From the NCBI GenBank assembly GCA_031281855.1, contig JAITEW010000058.1, positions 1 through 8,313 of the forward strand: a stretch of 8,313 nucleotides of DNA, given 5' to 3'. The position numbers were made by a program, and so were the translations under genes. Source of the stretch: Treponema sp. (GTDB lineage Bacteria; Spirochaetota; Spirochaetia; Treponematales; Breznakiellaceae). Below, one piece after another: positions 1 to 7,370 of the stretch. Under the pieces are notes generated by a model that worked only from the letters and a program-made list of their open reading frames with translations, made no database searches and was not told the origin of the DNA. Position 1 is the first letter of the stretch. The number at the start of each line of letters is the position of its first letter.

Positions 1-1
1 T

Positions 2-109
2 GGAGGCGCCCATCAGGCCAACGAAGCCCTGCGGCTTAAAGACATTTTTGACGCAGTGAAGATCTATGTAAGAGCCGCCCTGGTCCTGGATAGGCGGGAA
101 AATTTTTAA
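2..109 (+). CDS. C-terminal fragment of probable M20-family peptidase (partial, 5' end outside window)
   Basis: An open frame enters from the left edge and ends at TAA 107-109, giving the last 35 residues of a protein. The visible part has His-Gln-Ala-Asn-Glu near its start, then Leu-Lys-Asp-Ile-Phe and a helix reading AVKIYVRAAL. This resembles the end of M20 metallopeptidases of the PepV/Sapep dipeptidase type. In that family an HQ-x-(N/D)-E stretch contributes a metal-binding histidine, and a closing helix with an 'IYAxAL'-like pattern follows. If the match is right, the enzyme would be a zinc-dependent cytosolic dipeptidase or related hydrolase. Only a short tail is visible, so the family is an inference and the substrate cannot be stated. 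The next gene starts 31 bases downstream on the same strand, so co-transcription is possible. Confidence 0.55.
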   Translation, partial: GGAHQANEALRLKDIFDAVKIYVRAALVLDRRENF

Positions 110-130
110 GCAATCACTATACTTAAAAAG

Positions 131-136
131 AGAGGA
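131..136 (+). promoter_or_regulatory. Ribosome binding site of the PLP lyase gene
   Basis: AGAGGA lies 4 bases before the ATG at 141 and is a good purine-rich Shine-Dalgarno match. It supports 141 as the start. Confidence 0.6.
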
Positions 137-140
137 TGAT

Positions 141-1280
141 ATGGAACCCAATGAATTTTTGAATGACAGCGACATCATTACGCACCTTGCCGACGAGTAC
201 TCATCCCATAACGATGCCGTAGTTCCTCCGGTTTACATGAATTCCCTTCATGTAATCCCGAAAGAGGCGATGGACGATGGCAAGCCCAGGCCCTTTGTTT
301 ACGGAAGGAACAGCAACCCTACGGTAAGCATTTTTGAACGCAAAATCGCGGCCCTTGAAAGAGCCGGCAGGGCTTTGGCCTTCGCTTCCGGCATGGGGGC
401 TATTTCGGCAGCGATCCTGGCAAACGTAAAAAGCGGCGATCATGTCGTTGCCGTTGAAACCTCCTATGGACCGGCTAAATTTTTTCTCGAAAACCAGCTT
501 GGGAAATTCGGCGTTGAAACAAGCTTTGTTACAGGCGATGACGTTTCTCAATTTGAAAAAGCCATCAGGAAGAACACAACCTTGATCTACCTCGAGAGCC
601 CTTCGACGATGGTTTTCAAACTCCAGGATATACGGAAAGTCGCCGCACTGGCAAAAGAGCGGGGAATCGTTACCGCTATTGACAATTCATGGGCTACGCC
701 TGTTTATCAAAAACCCATTACCATGGGGGTCGATCTTTCGATACATACAGTTTCAAAATACATAGGCGGGCACAGCGATATTATCGCAGGGGTTGTAGCC
801 GGCAACGCCCCTCTTATGGACAAGGTACACCAGGTAAGGGAATTTTACGGCGGCATACTGGGGCCTATGGAAGCATGGCTTGCCATAAGGGGGCTCAGGA
901 CCTTAAAGGTACGGCTTAAAGCCCACGCAGAAACCGCCATGTACATCGCCTCCAACCTTGAGGCCCACCCGGCGGTCAGCAGGGTCCATTACCCGGGCTT
1001 AAAGAGCCACCCCCAGCACGAGCTGGCCAAATCCCAGATGGAAGGCTTTACCAGCCCCCTGAGTTTTGAACTTAACTGCATGAGCAATCCCGCCCAGACG
1101 CGGCTTTTCGTGCGCAGGCTCAAGTGGTTCGGCATGGGCCCCAGTTGGGGAGGCTTCGAATCCCTCGTCAGCGTCCCCGGAAAAGACAGCACCATGGTGC
1201 GCATCCACACGGGCCTTGAAGACAAAGAGACCCTCTGGAACGACCTGAAAAGCAGCCTGGATCTTGTGGTTCAGGGCTGA
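141..1280 (+). CDS. Cys/Met metabolism PLP-dependent enzyme (cystathionine beta-lyase / gamma-synthase family)
   Basis: A 379-residue protein of the usual length for fold-type I Cys/Met-metabolism enzymes, which work on cystathionine, homocysteine precursors or related sulfur amino acids in the cytosol. The visible family signatures, in order, are: Tyr54-x-Arg56 followed by NSNPT (phosphate contact from the neighbouring subunit); ASGMGAI at 82-88 (PLP phosphate loop); Tyr109 (ring stacking); Asp181-Asn182 (pyridine nitrogen); the Schiff-base Lys206 in SKYIGGHSD (205-213); SWGGFESL at 335-342; and Arg354, the expected substrate-carboxylate contact. The 'SWGGFESL' form, rather than 'SLGGVESL', is more typical of MetC-type cystathionine beta-lyases than of gamma-synthases, so cleavage of cystathionine to homocysteine is the leading guess. 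Methionine gamma-lyase or cysteine desulfhydrase-type activity cannot be excluded. The ATG is supported by AGAGGA at 131-136. The gene is intact, and I see no clear terminator after it. Confidence 0.9.
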   Translation: MEPNEFLNDSDIITHLADEYSSHNDAVVPPVYMNSLHVIPKEAMDDGKPRPFVYGRNSNPTVSIFERKIAALERAGRALAFASGMGAISAAILANVKSGDHVVAVETSYGPAKFFLENQLGKFGVETSFVTGDDVSQFEKAIRKNTTLIYLESPSTMVFKLQDIRKVAALAKERGIVTAIDNSWATPVYQKPITMGVDLSIHTVSKYIGGHSDIIAGVVAGNAPLMDKVHQVREFYGGILGPMEAWLAIRGLRTLKVRLKAHAETAMYIASNLEAHPAVSRVHYPGLKSHPQHELAKSQMEGFTSPLSFELNCMSNPAQTRLFVRRLKWFGMGPSWGGFESLVSVPGKDSTMVRIHTGLEDKETLWNDLKSSLDLVVQG

Positions 1281-1342
1281 TACCGGGAGGCTTCAAAAAA
1301 AGGCTTTATCATATCATATAGAAAACCATGAAAAAATGATCG

Positions 1343-1372
1343 TTGAATTTATTCCTCTCCATTCAGTATAAT
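1343..1372 (+). promoter_or_regulatory. Sigma70-type promoter for the lipoprotein-trmB-ligA-hrpB block
   Basis: TTGAAT at 1343-1348 (4 of 6 to the -35 consensus) and a perfect TATAAT at 1367-1372 are separated by 18 bases. The stretch just upstream (about 1294-1342) is AT-rich compared with the flanking genes. Transcription would begin near 1378-1380. It sits in the only sizeable gap ahead of the four tightly packed genes, so it is the likely promoter for all of them. Confidence 0.65.
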
Positions 1373-1378
1373 CAATGC

Positions 1379-2095
1379 ATGGAAAAGGTTCGTAACTCTA
1401 AGGAAGCTGTTCAAAAAACTGAAGTTTTGAAACAGCCTCAAGTTCTAAAATATCGAATTTCTCTTTTTTTGTTCTGCGTCTTAGCCGGTTTTGTCTGTTC
1501 CTGTTCCCGAACGGAGCCGAAAATCGCCTATGGGTTTATGGAACTGGTCTATTATCAGAGCGATGAAAAACCGGAAGAGCGTTTCTCCTTTTTCGTGATC
1601 CCTGAAGACGACGACGGGATTGAGAACCTCGGGGAACTCTACCTCTATCATGACCGGGAAGGGCTCAGGTGGCTTTTAAGCCCCGAAGACTGGATACGGG
1701 TGGATGAAAACGGAAAAACCTGGATAGGCAGCCGCAGCATTGCGGTGCCTGAAGGCGAAAGCCTTCCCAGAGGCCAGTACCGGGCGGTGCTGATCAATAA
1801 AGGCGGCGAACGGACGGAACGGCTCTTCACGTTCGACGCCCCGAGGGATCCCAGATATCCCTTCCCCTTCGTGGCTGTAAGCGAAGGGCGGTACCGTATT
1901 GATTCCCTGTACCCTGTAAACCGCTTTATTTGCTACGATCAGCAGGGAAACATACTCCAAACGGTTTCCCCTCCTGATATCGAAGGAAGCATCCAGGACC
2001 TGAAGCTTTCAAACAGCGTCCGATCCCTGGCCCTCTGGGCCGAGGATCCTGAGTACCATACATCATCCCTTACTGAAGCGGCGGCGGTACGGTGA
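1379..2095 (+). CDS. Hypothetical protein, probable lipoprotein
   Basis: I do not recognise the family. From the ATG at 1379 the product is 238 residues. A hydrophobic segment at about residues 27-40 (ISLFLFCVLAGFV) ends in Val-Cys-Ser-Cys, so Cys42 could be the lipidated residue of a relaxed, spirochaete-like lipobox. The mature part would then be a periplasmic or surface-anchored domain of about 197 residues. It is rich in Tyr, Glu, Asp and Arg and looks like a beta-rich fold, with no catalytic motif I can name. The start is uncertain. The frame is open to a TTG at 1343, but that codon is the -35 box of the apparent promoter. The ATG at 1379 has no Shine-Dalgarno sequence and lies on the predicted transcript start. 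A TTG at 1427 would give a more normal signal peptide of about 25 residues. The stop overlaps the trmB GTG by 4 bases, which suggests translational coupling. Confidence 0.7.
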   Translation: MEKVRNSKEAVQKTEVLKQPQVLKYRISLFLFCVLAGFVCSCSRTEPKIAYGFMELVYYQSDEKPEERFSFFVIPEDDDGIENLGELYLYHDREGLRWLLSPEDWIRVDENGKTWIGSRSIAVPEGESLPRGQYRAVLINKGGERTERLFTFDAPRDPRYPFPFVAVSEGRYRIDSLYPVNRFICYDQQGNILQTVSPPDIEGSIQDLKLSNSVRSLALWAEDPEYHTSSLTEAAAVR

Positions 2096-2772
2096 CCGGA
2101 TTCCGGCGGGTCAGGAGCTATGTCCTCAGGCAAGGGAGGATGAGCGAGGCCCAGCGGCGTTCGTACGAAACCCTGGGCCCCCTTTTTTGCGTAAACAGCG
2201 ATACCCCTCAGGGCGCACTTGATTTTACAGGGCTATTCGGCAATACCAGCCCTGTAATCGTCGAAATAGGTTTCGGCATGGGTATAGCGACTGCCCTTAT
2301 AGCCGAAGCGAACCGGGATCTCAATTACCTTGGAATCGAGGTCCACCGCCCCGGGATAGGCAGGCTTCTTTGGGAAATTGAAAACCGGGAACTTAAAAAT
2401 ATCCGTATTATCGAAGGCGACGCTGCGGAGGTCCTTGAAGCGAGGGTCAAGGAACATTCCGTAAAGGCGTTTCATATTTTTTTTCCCGACCCGTGGCCGA
2501 AAAAGCGCCATCAAAAACGGCGGCTTGTGACCCGGCCCTTTACGGATCTGCTGGCATCCCGGCTTGTTCCGGGCGGGTATATCTATATGGTAACCGACTG
2601 GGCCGCTTACGGAGACTGGGCGCTGCGGGAACTGCTGGCTACCCCGGGGCTGGCAAATAAATACGAAGCCTTTGCCCCTCGTCAGACCTGGAGGCCTGAG
2701 ACGAAATTCGAGTCCAAGGGCCTTATGAAGAACCACGAAATTCGGGAACTGTATTTTGTGCAAACGGAGTGA
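2092..2772 (+). CDS. trmB: tRNA (guanine-N7-)-methyltransferase TrmB
   Basis: A 226-residue SAM-dependent enzyme that makes m7G at position 46 in the variable loop of many tRNAs. The N-terminal pattern RSYVLRQGRMS (8-18) is typical of bacterial TrmB. It is followed by the SAM-binding loop EIGFGMG (58-64), GIEVH (81-85, with the acidic residue expected to contact the SAM ribose), EGDA (108-111), the family hallmark FPDPWPKKRHQKRR (131-144) with its catalytic Asp133, TDW (168-170), and TKFE (204-207) near the C-terminus. All diagnostic motifs are present and the length is normal, so the call is secure. The start is GTG at 2092: no alternative start lies between it and the conserved N-terminal motif. 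It overlaps the preceding stop as GTGA (2092-2095). The upstream Shine-Dalgarno is poor, consistent with coupling to the lipoprotein gene. Confidence 0.96.
   Translation: MTGFRRVRSYVLRQGRMSEAQRRSYETLGPLFCVNSDTPQGALDFTGLFGNTSPVIVEIGFGMGIATALIAEANRDLNYLGIEVHRPGIGRLLWEIENRELKNIRIIEGDAAEVLEARVKEHSVKAFHIFFPDPWPKKRHQKRRLVTRPFTDLLASRLVPGGYIYMVTDWAAYGDWALRELLATPGLANKYEAFAPRQTWRPETKFESKGLMKNHEIRELYFVQTE
2765..2769 (+). promoter_or_regulatory. Ribosome binding site that sets the ligA start
   Basis: CGGAG ends 7 bases before the GTG at 2777. It decides for this start over the in-frame TTG at 2756, which lies inside the end of trmB and has no comparable site. Confidence 0.6.
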
Positions 2773-2776
2773 CAAG

Positions 2777-4768
2777 GTGAAAAAAGATACATCAAGGATT
2801 AACGCCCTTGAACGTCTTATTAAGCGGTACCAGGATTCATACTACAACGGAGAGGCGGAAATTTCAGATCCCGAATTCGACATACTTTGGGATGAGCTTA
2901 AATCTCTGGATCCTGATAATCCTCTAATAAAAAAAATCGGCGCCGACGGCCTTTCTGACGGTACAGACGGTTTTCCTAAAGCGAAACATCTTATCCCTAT
3001 GGGCAGCCAGGAAAAGGCGGCTAATCCCGAAGAATTCCGGGAATGGGCGGCAAAAATAGCCCCCCGTTCTTATGTGGTCCAGTACAAGCTCGACGGCGCA
3101 AGCCTCGAACTTCAGTATAAAAAGGGAAACCTTGAAGCGGCGGTCACCAGAGGGGACGGGGTCATTGGCGACGAGATAACCAAAAACGCGCTCCGTATGC
3201 GCGGGGTCCTTGCCAAACTGGACGTTGATTTCAGCGGCGGCATCCGGGGGGAAGTGGTGATGACCAGGGAGATCTGGAAGAGCAAGTACCAGGACAAGGC
3301 CAACTGCCGAAACGCGGCTAACGGCATCATGCGCCGCAAAGACGGGCTTGGCTGCGAGGATCTTACCCTTATCACCTATGACGCAGCGGCTGCAGGAAAG
3401 GACAAGTACTTTACCGACGAGATGAAAAAAATCGCGTGGCTCAAAGAACGGGGCTTCGCGGTAACCGAAACCAGGGAATTTTCAGATCCCGAAGCCGTTA
3501 TCGCTTTCAGGGTTGAAACCGCCGAAAAGCGAAAAAAACTTTCAGTGGATATCGACGGCCTTGTAGTCAAGGACCGGGCGACGGATATGACCGATCTCAG
3601 GCGGACCAGGCCGGAACGGCAGATAGCGTTTAAATTCGAGCTTGAAACCGCCTTTAGCATACTGCGGGAAGTCGTGTGGAGCGAAAGCGGCGCCACGTAT
3701 ACCCCTATCGGCATCATCGATCCTGTCCGCCTGGCGGGCACCACTGTCCAGCGGGCAAACCTGAACAACCCCGACATGATACGCGCCATGGGCCTTCAAA
3801 TCGGTTCGGCGGTTTCTGTGGTTAAGCGGGGCGAAATTATACCAAAAATCGAGGGACTCGCGCCGGAAGGAGTTCTTAACGAAGAGGGGGAAAAAACCGC
3901 TATCCAATTCCCTGCAGCCTGCGGCGTCTGCGGCGCGGACCTTGTCGATGGCGGGACCAGGCTTTACTGCCCCAACCCGGGATGTCCCAAAAGGCTCCAC
4001 CACCGTCTTGATAAGTGGGTTTCTGTTCTTGACATAAGGGAGCTTGGGGAAAAACTCCTGGGCCAGTTATTTGAAAAGAAACGGGTGGTGAAAATAGGGG
4101 ATCTCTATACCCTTGAAGCTGAAGAACTTGCGGAATTTGAACGTATGGGAGAAATCTCGGCTGCCAAAGTTGTACGCCATATCCGCGCCAAACGGGAGCT
4201 CCCTTTGGCAGCCTTTATCGCGGGGTTTGACCTCGAAGGCGTAGGGGAACTCATTATGGAAAAAGCCGTATCCGCAGGTTTTGATACTCTGGAAAAACTC
4301 AGGGCCGCTTCGGTGCAGGACCTTGCGGCGGTTTACGGCTTAGGGGAGGTTACCGCAAAAACCATAGTCGAGGGCCTTAAAGAATGCGCCGCTGAAATGG
4401 ACGAAGTCCTCGCTAAGGGGATCATCTCCATCGCGCCGCCTGCCGCTGCCGACGCCATACCTCTTAAAGGGTTTTCTTTCTGTTTTACAGGGGAACTCAA
4501 GTCTATGAAGCGGAACGAAGCGGAGGAAAAAATAAAAGCCCTTGGCGCTTCGGCTAAATCGTCGGTGGTAAAGGATCTTTCCTATCTGGTAACCAACGAT
4601 CCTGAATCAGGTTCAGGGAAAAACAAAAAAGCCCGTGAACTGGGCGTTTCTATCATCAGCGAGGAACAGTTTTTGTCCCTCCTTGAACATCCCCAGGACG
4701 CCGGGGATCAGGCCAAAATAAGCCGTCAGGGAAAAACCGGAAAGGCCAGGCAAAATGAGTTGTTTTAG
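2777..4768 (+). CDS. ligA: NAD+-dependent DNA ligase LigA
   Basis: A 663-residue ligase that seals 3'-OH/5'-phosphate nicks using NAD+, in replication and repair. Domains in order: Ia (about 7-57, with YYNGEAEISDPEFD); an adenylation domain with the nucleophile Lys104 in KLDG, TRGDG (124-128), RGEVV (158-162), DGLVVK (260-265) and AFKF with Lys286; an OB fold (about 290-360); a Cys4 zinc finger (Cys382, Cys385, Cys398, Cys403); helix-hairpin-helix repeats (about 405-535); and a BRCT domain (about 561-638). Length is close to the usual 670. The catalytic motifs are intact, but several normally conserved stretches differ: PMGSQEKA where PMLSL-D-A is usual, WSESGATYTPI where VGRTG-LTPV is usual, and ANLNN for ATLHN. 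A charged tail of about 25 residues follows the BRCT domain and ends in QNELF. Start GTG 2777 is chosen for the CGGAG site at 2765-2769, 4 bases after the trmB stop; a TTG at 2756 would add 7 residues. Confidence 0.95.
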   Translation: MKKDTSRINALERLIKRYQDSYYNGEAEISDPEFDILWDELKSLDPDNPLIKKIGADGLSDGTDGFPKAKHLIPMGSQEKAANPEEFREWAAKIAPRSYVVQYKLDGASLELQYKKGNLEAAVTRGDGVIGDEITKNALRMRGVLAKLDVDFSGGIRGEVVMTREIWKSKYQDKANCRNAANGIMRRKDGLGCEDLTLITYDAAAAGKDKYFTDEMKKIAWLKERGFAVTETREFSDPEAVIAFRVETAEKRKKLSVDIDGLVVKDRATDMTDLRRTRPERQIAFKFELETAFSILREVVWSESGATYTPIGIIDPVRLAGTTVQRANLNNPDMIRAMGLQIGSAVSVVKRGEIIPKIEGLAPEGVLNEEGEKTAIQFPAACGVCGADLVDGGTRLYCPNPGCPKRLHHRLDKWVSVLDIRELGEKLLGQLFEKKRVVKIGDLYTLEAEELAEFERMGEISAAKVVRHIRAKRELPLAAFIAGFDLEGVGELIMEKAVSAGFDTLEKLRAASVQDLAAVYGLGEVTAKTIVEGLKECAAEMDEVLAKGIISIAPPAAADAIPLKGFSFCFTGELKSMKRNEAEEKIKALGASAKSSVVKDLSYLVTNDPESGSGKNKKARELGVSIISEEQFLSLLEHPQDAGDQAKISRQGKTGKARQNELF

Positions 4769-4802
4769 CGGCCCTTTCGTACCCTGTTCAGTGGGAACAT
4801 AG

Positions 4803-7370
4803 GTGAAGCCGGTTAATGACGCGTCCTGTCTCCGCCTCCCTTTGGCCCCTTATGTGGACGGGATTTGCACCGCCCTGGAGGAACGCGGCGCAGTTATAGT
4901 CCGCGCCGATCCGGGAAGCGGCAAGTCCACCCTGGTTCCCCTGGGGCTGATGAAACGGCTTGAGGAATCCCGGGAAGCCGGGAAGATCGTTATGCTGGAA
5001 CCGCGCCGCGCTGCTGCGGTAGCTGCGGCGTCAAGGATGGCGGAGCTTATCAACGAGAAAACCGGGGGCAGGGTAGGGTACTCGGTCAGGCTTGAACGGA
5101 ACGTTTCTGAGCGCACCAGGATCGAAGTCCTGACAGAAGGGCTCTTTATCAGGCGGCTTCAGTCTGATCCTTCTCTCCAGGAAATCAGGACCGTCATTTT
5201 CGATGAGTTTCACGAGCGTTCGGTATACACCGATCTGGCTCTGGCGTTCATGCTGGATCTGAGGCGTATGGGTTCCCGGGTGCGGATGCTCCTTATGTCG
5301 GACACTATGGACGCCGCAAAAACAGCGGCGTTTCTCAATCACGCTGAAAACAGGTCTTTGGACTCAGAGGTTCCTGTTATCGAATGTCCCGGAAGCATCT
5401 TCCCTGTAGAAACGGAATACCTCCCCTTAGGCCGGCGCTTCAAACTTGGGACGGAAACCGCGGACGCGCTGGAACGAATTCTTGCAGCAGATACCGTGAA
5501 GAGCAAAGGGGACGTTCTGGTTTTCCTCCCCGGAAAAAGGGAGATCGAAGATGCCCGCTCGGCATTGGCTGCAAGCGATCTTCCGTGCATAAAGGACCGG
5601 GAAATCCTCGCGCTCCACGGCAGCCTTCCCCTTAACGAGCAGCGGAAGATAATCGCCCCTGACCGCCTGAGTCCCAGGCGGCGCATTATCCTTTCTACCA
5701 ACATTGCCGAAACATCCCTTACTATTCCCGGCATTACCCTGGTCGTCGATACCGGTTATGTCCGGCTGGAGCGGTTCCATATCCCTACAGGTATGAACCG
5801 TCTTGCGCTGGAGAACGCGAGCATGCGATCTGCGGATCAGCGGAGGGGAAGGGCAGGGCGTCTGGAACCGGGGGCCTGCGTGAGGCTTTGGGAACAAGGC
5901 GATGCGAGGCCTGAAGAAACCGAACCGGCTATACGGCGGGTCGATCTTTCCGGCCTTGCGCTGGAATGCCTTATCTGGGGCCTTTCTTCAAGGGAATCCC
6001 TTATGTGGCTTGAAACGCCTCCTGATGCGGCATGGCAAAGAAGCATGGGACTCCTGGCCCTCCTTGGGGCGTCGGACAAAGCAGGAAAAGTTACGGACAA
6101 GGGCAGGGAACTGGCCCGCCTGGGCCTTGAACCCCGGCTGGCAAGCCTCTGCGTCGCAGGAAGGGCAAAGGGGTTGCTGTCCCTGGCCTGTGTTTCAGCG
6201 GCGATCCTCTCTGAACGGGACGGCTCAGGCATTGCCGGAGACGGCGATTTCCGCAGGCGTCTTGAAACCCTGAGGAGCAGCCCAGGTTCGCAGTGGTCAA
6301 AAACCATAGCCGAAACAGCCGGGGATCTTATGAACCGTATGGGAAACAACAGCGGCCCGGCGTTCTCCTGGACTATGGAAGAAGAAGCGGGAGTAGGGGA
6401 GCTTCTTGCCGAAGCCTTCCCGGACCGCATTGCCCGGAACCAGGGAGCCTGCGGTACAGGAGGGGTCTTCCGGTTTCCGTCAGGCAGGGAAGCCCGGATT
6501 GAAGGCCCGCTGGAAAACGCCGAATGGATCGCAGCGGCGGAAGTGGACGCCGGGGAACGCCTGGGTTTTATACGCCTTGCGGCTCCGCTGTCCGCGGAGA
6601 AGGCCCTGGAGCTTCTGGAAAAAGATGCTGCAGCCGATGCCGTAGTGGAGTGGAAAGGACTGGTTCCCAGGACCATCTTGCGCCGCAGCGCCGGAAGGCT
6701 CCTGCTGTTAGAGGAAAAGCGGCAGAGCACCAGGGAAGAAGCCGCTGCCGCCCTCCCGGCGCTGCTTGCGGAAAAGGGTCTCGGCGTCCTTCCCTGGGAT
6801 GAGGAAAAAGGCGCGTGCCTGCGGCTCCTGGAACGGATTCGCTTCTTCGCCGCTAACGCAAAAAACGCGGGCCTGAGCGGAACCGGAACCCTGCCGGAAC
6901 CCGGCGCATGGACCGGCGAGGCCCTTATCCGGGACGCTGTTCTCTGGCTCGGCCCGTTTGTATGGGATTCACAAAATCCTGGTGCAGGGCCTGTTTTTTC
7001 AAATTCATCGCTTAAAAACGCGCTGAAAACCCGTTTGGGATGGGATCTATCCGCAATTCTGGATCGCGAAGTTCCCGGCGTCTTTACCCTGCCCTCGGGA
7101 CGGCCAAGGGCCCTGGATTACCGTTCAGGGGAACCCGTACTCAGCGCCAGGCTCCAGGACTGCTTCGGCATTGCCGTCCATCCCCGTATCCTGGGCGTGC
7201 CGGTGGTGTTTCATCTCCTTTCCCCTGCGGACCGGCCCATTCAGATAACATCGGATCTTCCCGGTTTCTGGAAAGGCTCTTACGCCGAAGTCAGGAAGGA
7301 GATGAAAGGCCGGTATCCCAAGCACCGCTGGCCTGATTCGGTGCAGCTGCTCCGTGGCCGGCAGATTTGA
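4803..7370 (+). CDS. hrpB: ATP-dependent DExH-box helicase HrpB
   Basis: An 855-residue superfamily 2 DExH helicase, slightly longer than the E. coli protein of about 809. Helicase core: motif I DPGSGKST (36-43), Ia LEPRRA (65-70), II DEFHER (134-139), III Ser166-Asp167-Thr168, IV-region VLVFLPGKREIE (238-249), V TNIAETSLTIPG (299-310) and VI QRRGRAGR (346-353). Winged-helix and HA2-like regions follow (about 380-470). The C-terminal block is diagnostic of HrpB rather than HrpA: FTLPSGRP (761-768), RLQDCFGI, LLSPADRPIQITSDLPGFW (805-823) and KEMKGRYPKHRWPD (832-845). The family is thought to act on RNA, but its cellular role is poorly defined. Motif III is SAT in most relatives, so the Ala-to-Asp change is unusual. 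The start is GTG 4803, with GGGAA at 4793-4797 as a modest ribosome binding site, 34 bases after ligA and probably in the same operon. Confidence 0.94.
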   Translation: MKPVNDASCLRLPLAPYVDGICTALEERGAVIVRADPGSGKSTLVPLGLMKRLEESREAGKIVMLEPRRAAAVAAASRMAELINEKTGGRVGYSVRLERNVSERTRIEVLTEGLFIRRLQSDPSLQEIRTVIFDEFHERSVYTDLALAFMLDLRRMGSRVRMLLMSDTMDAAKTAAFLNHAENRSLDSEVPVIECPGSIFPVETEYLPLGRRFKLGTETADALERILAADTVKSKGDVLVFLPGKREIEDARSALAASDLPCIKDREILALHGSLPLNEQRKIIAPDRLSPRRRIILSTNIAETSLTIPGITLVVDTGYVRLERFHIPTGMNRLALENASMRSADQRRGRAGRLEPGACVRLWEQGDARPEETEPAIRRVDLSGLALECLIWGLSSRESLMWLETPPDAAWQRSMGLLALLGASDKAGKVTDKGRELARLGLEPRLASLCVAGRAKGLLSLACVSAAILSERDGSGIAGDGDFRRRLETLRSSPGSQWSKTIAETAGDLMNRMGNNSGPAFSWTMEEEAGVGELLAEAFPDRIARNQGACGTGGVFRFPSGREARIEGPLENAEWIAAAEVDAGERLGFIRLAAPLSAEKALELLEKDAAADAVVEWKGLVPRTILRRSAGRLLLLEEKRQSTREEAAAALPALLAEKGLGVLPWDEEKGACLRLLERIRFFAANAKNAGLSGTGTLPEPGAWTGEALIRDAVLWLGPFVWDSQNPGAGPVFSNSSLKNALKTRLGWDLSAILDREVPGVFTLPSGRPRALDYRSGEPVLSARLQDCFGIAVHPRILGVPVVFHLLSPADRPIQITSDLPGFWKGSYAEVRKEMKGRYPKHRWPDSVQLLRGRQI

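Noticed and set aside
118..123. TATACT as a -10 box for the PLP lyase gene
   Set aside because: No convincing -35 lies 16-18 bases upstream, and initiation near 130 would leave almost no leader before the ribosome binding site. It may be chance in AT-rich spacer.
1308..1340. ATCAT ... ATGAT inverted repeat in the spacer after the PLP lyase gene, as a terminator or operator
   Set aside because: The arms are only 5 bases, AT-rich and widely separated, with no T-tract. It is no better than chance in this AT-rich stretch.
2233..2775. Minus-strand open frame (180 codons) opposite trmB
   Set aside because: It is a shadow of trmB, whose frame carries all the conserved motifs; no start signal or recognisable domain was seen.
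2756..2776. TTG at 2756 as the ligA start
   Set aside because: It overlaps the trmB coding end and lacks a ribosome binding site, whereas GTG 2777 has CGGAG at the right distance.
3376..4003. Overlapping minus-strand open frames opposite ligA
   Set aside because: They lie within the catalytic and OB-fold coding region of ligA and give Ser/Arg-rich translations without motifs.
5837..6730. Long minus-strand open frame (297 codons) opposite hrpB
   Set aside because: It lies wholly antisense to a well-supported helicase, its translation is Ser/Arg/Pro-rich low complexity, and no family motif appears. It is a by-product of the GC-rich codon use of hrpB.
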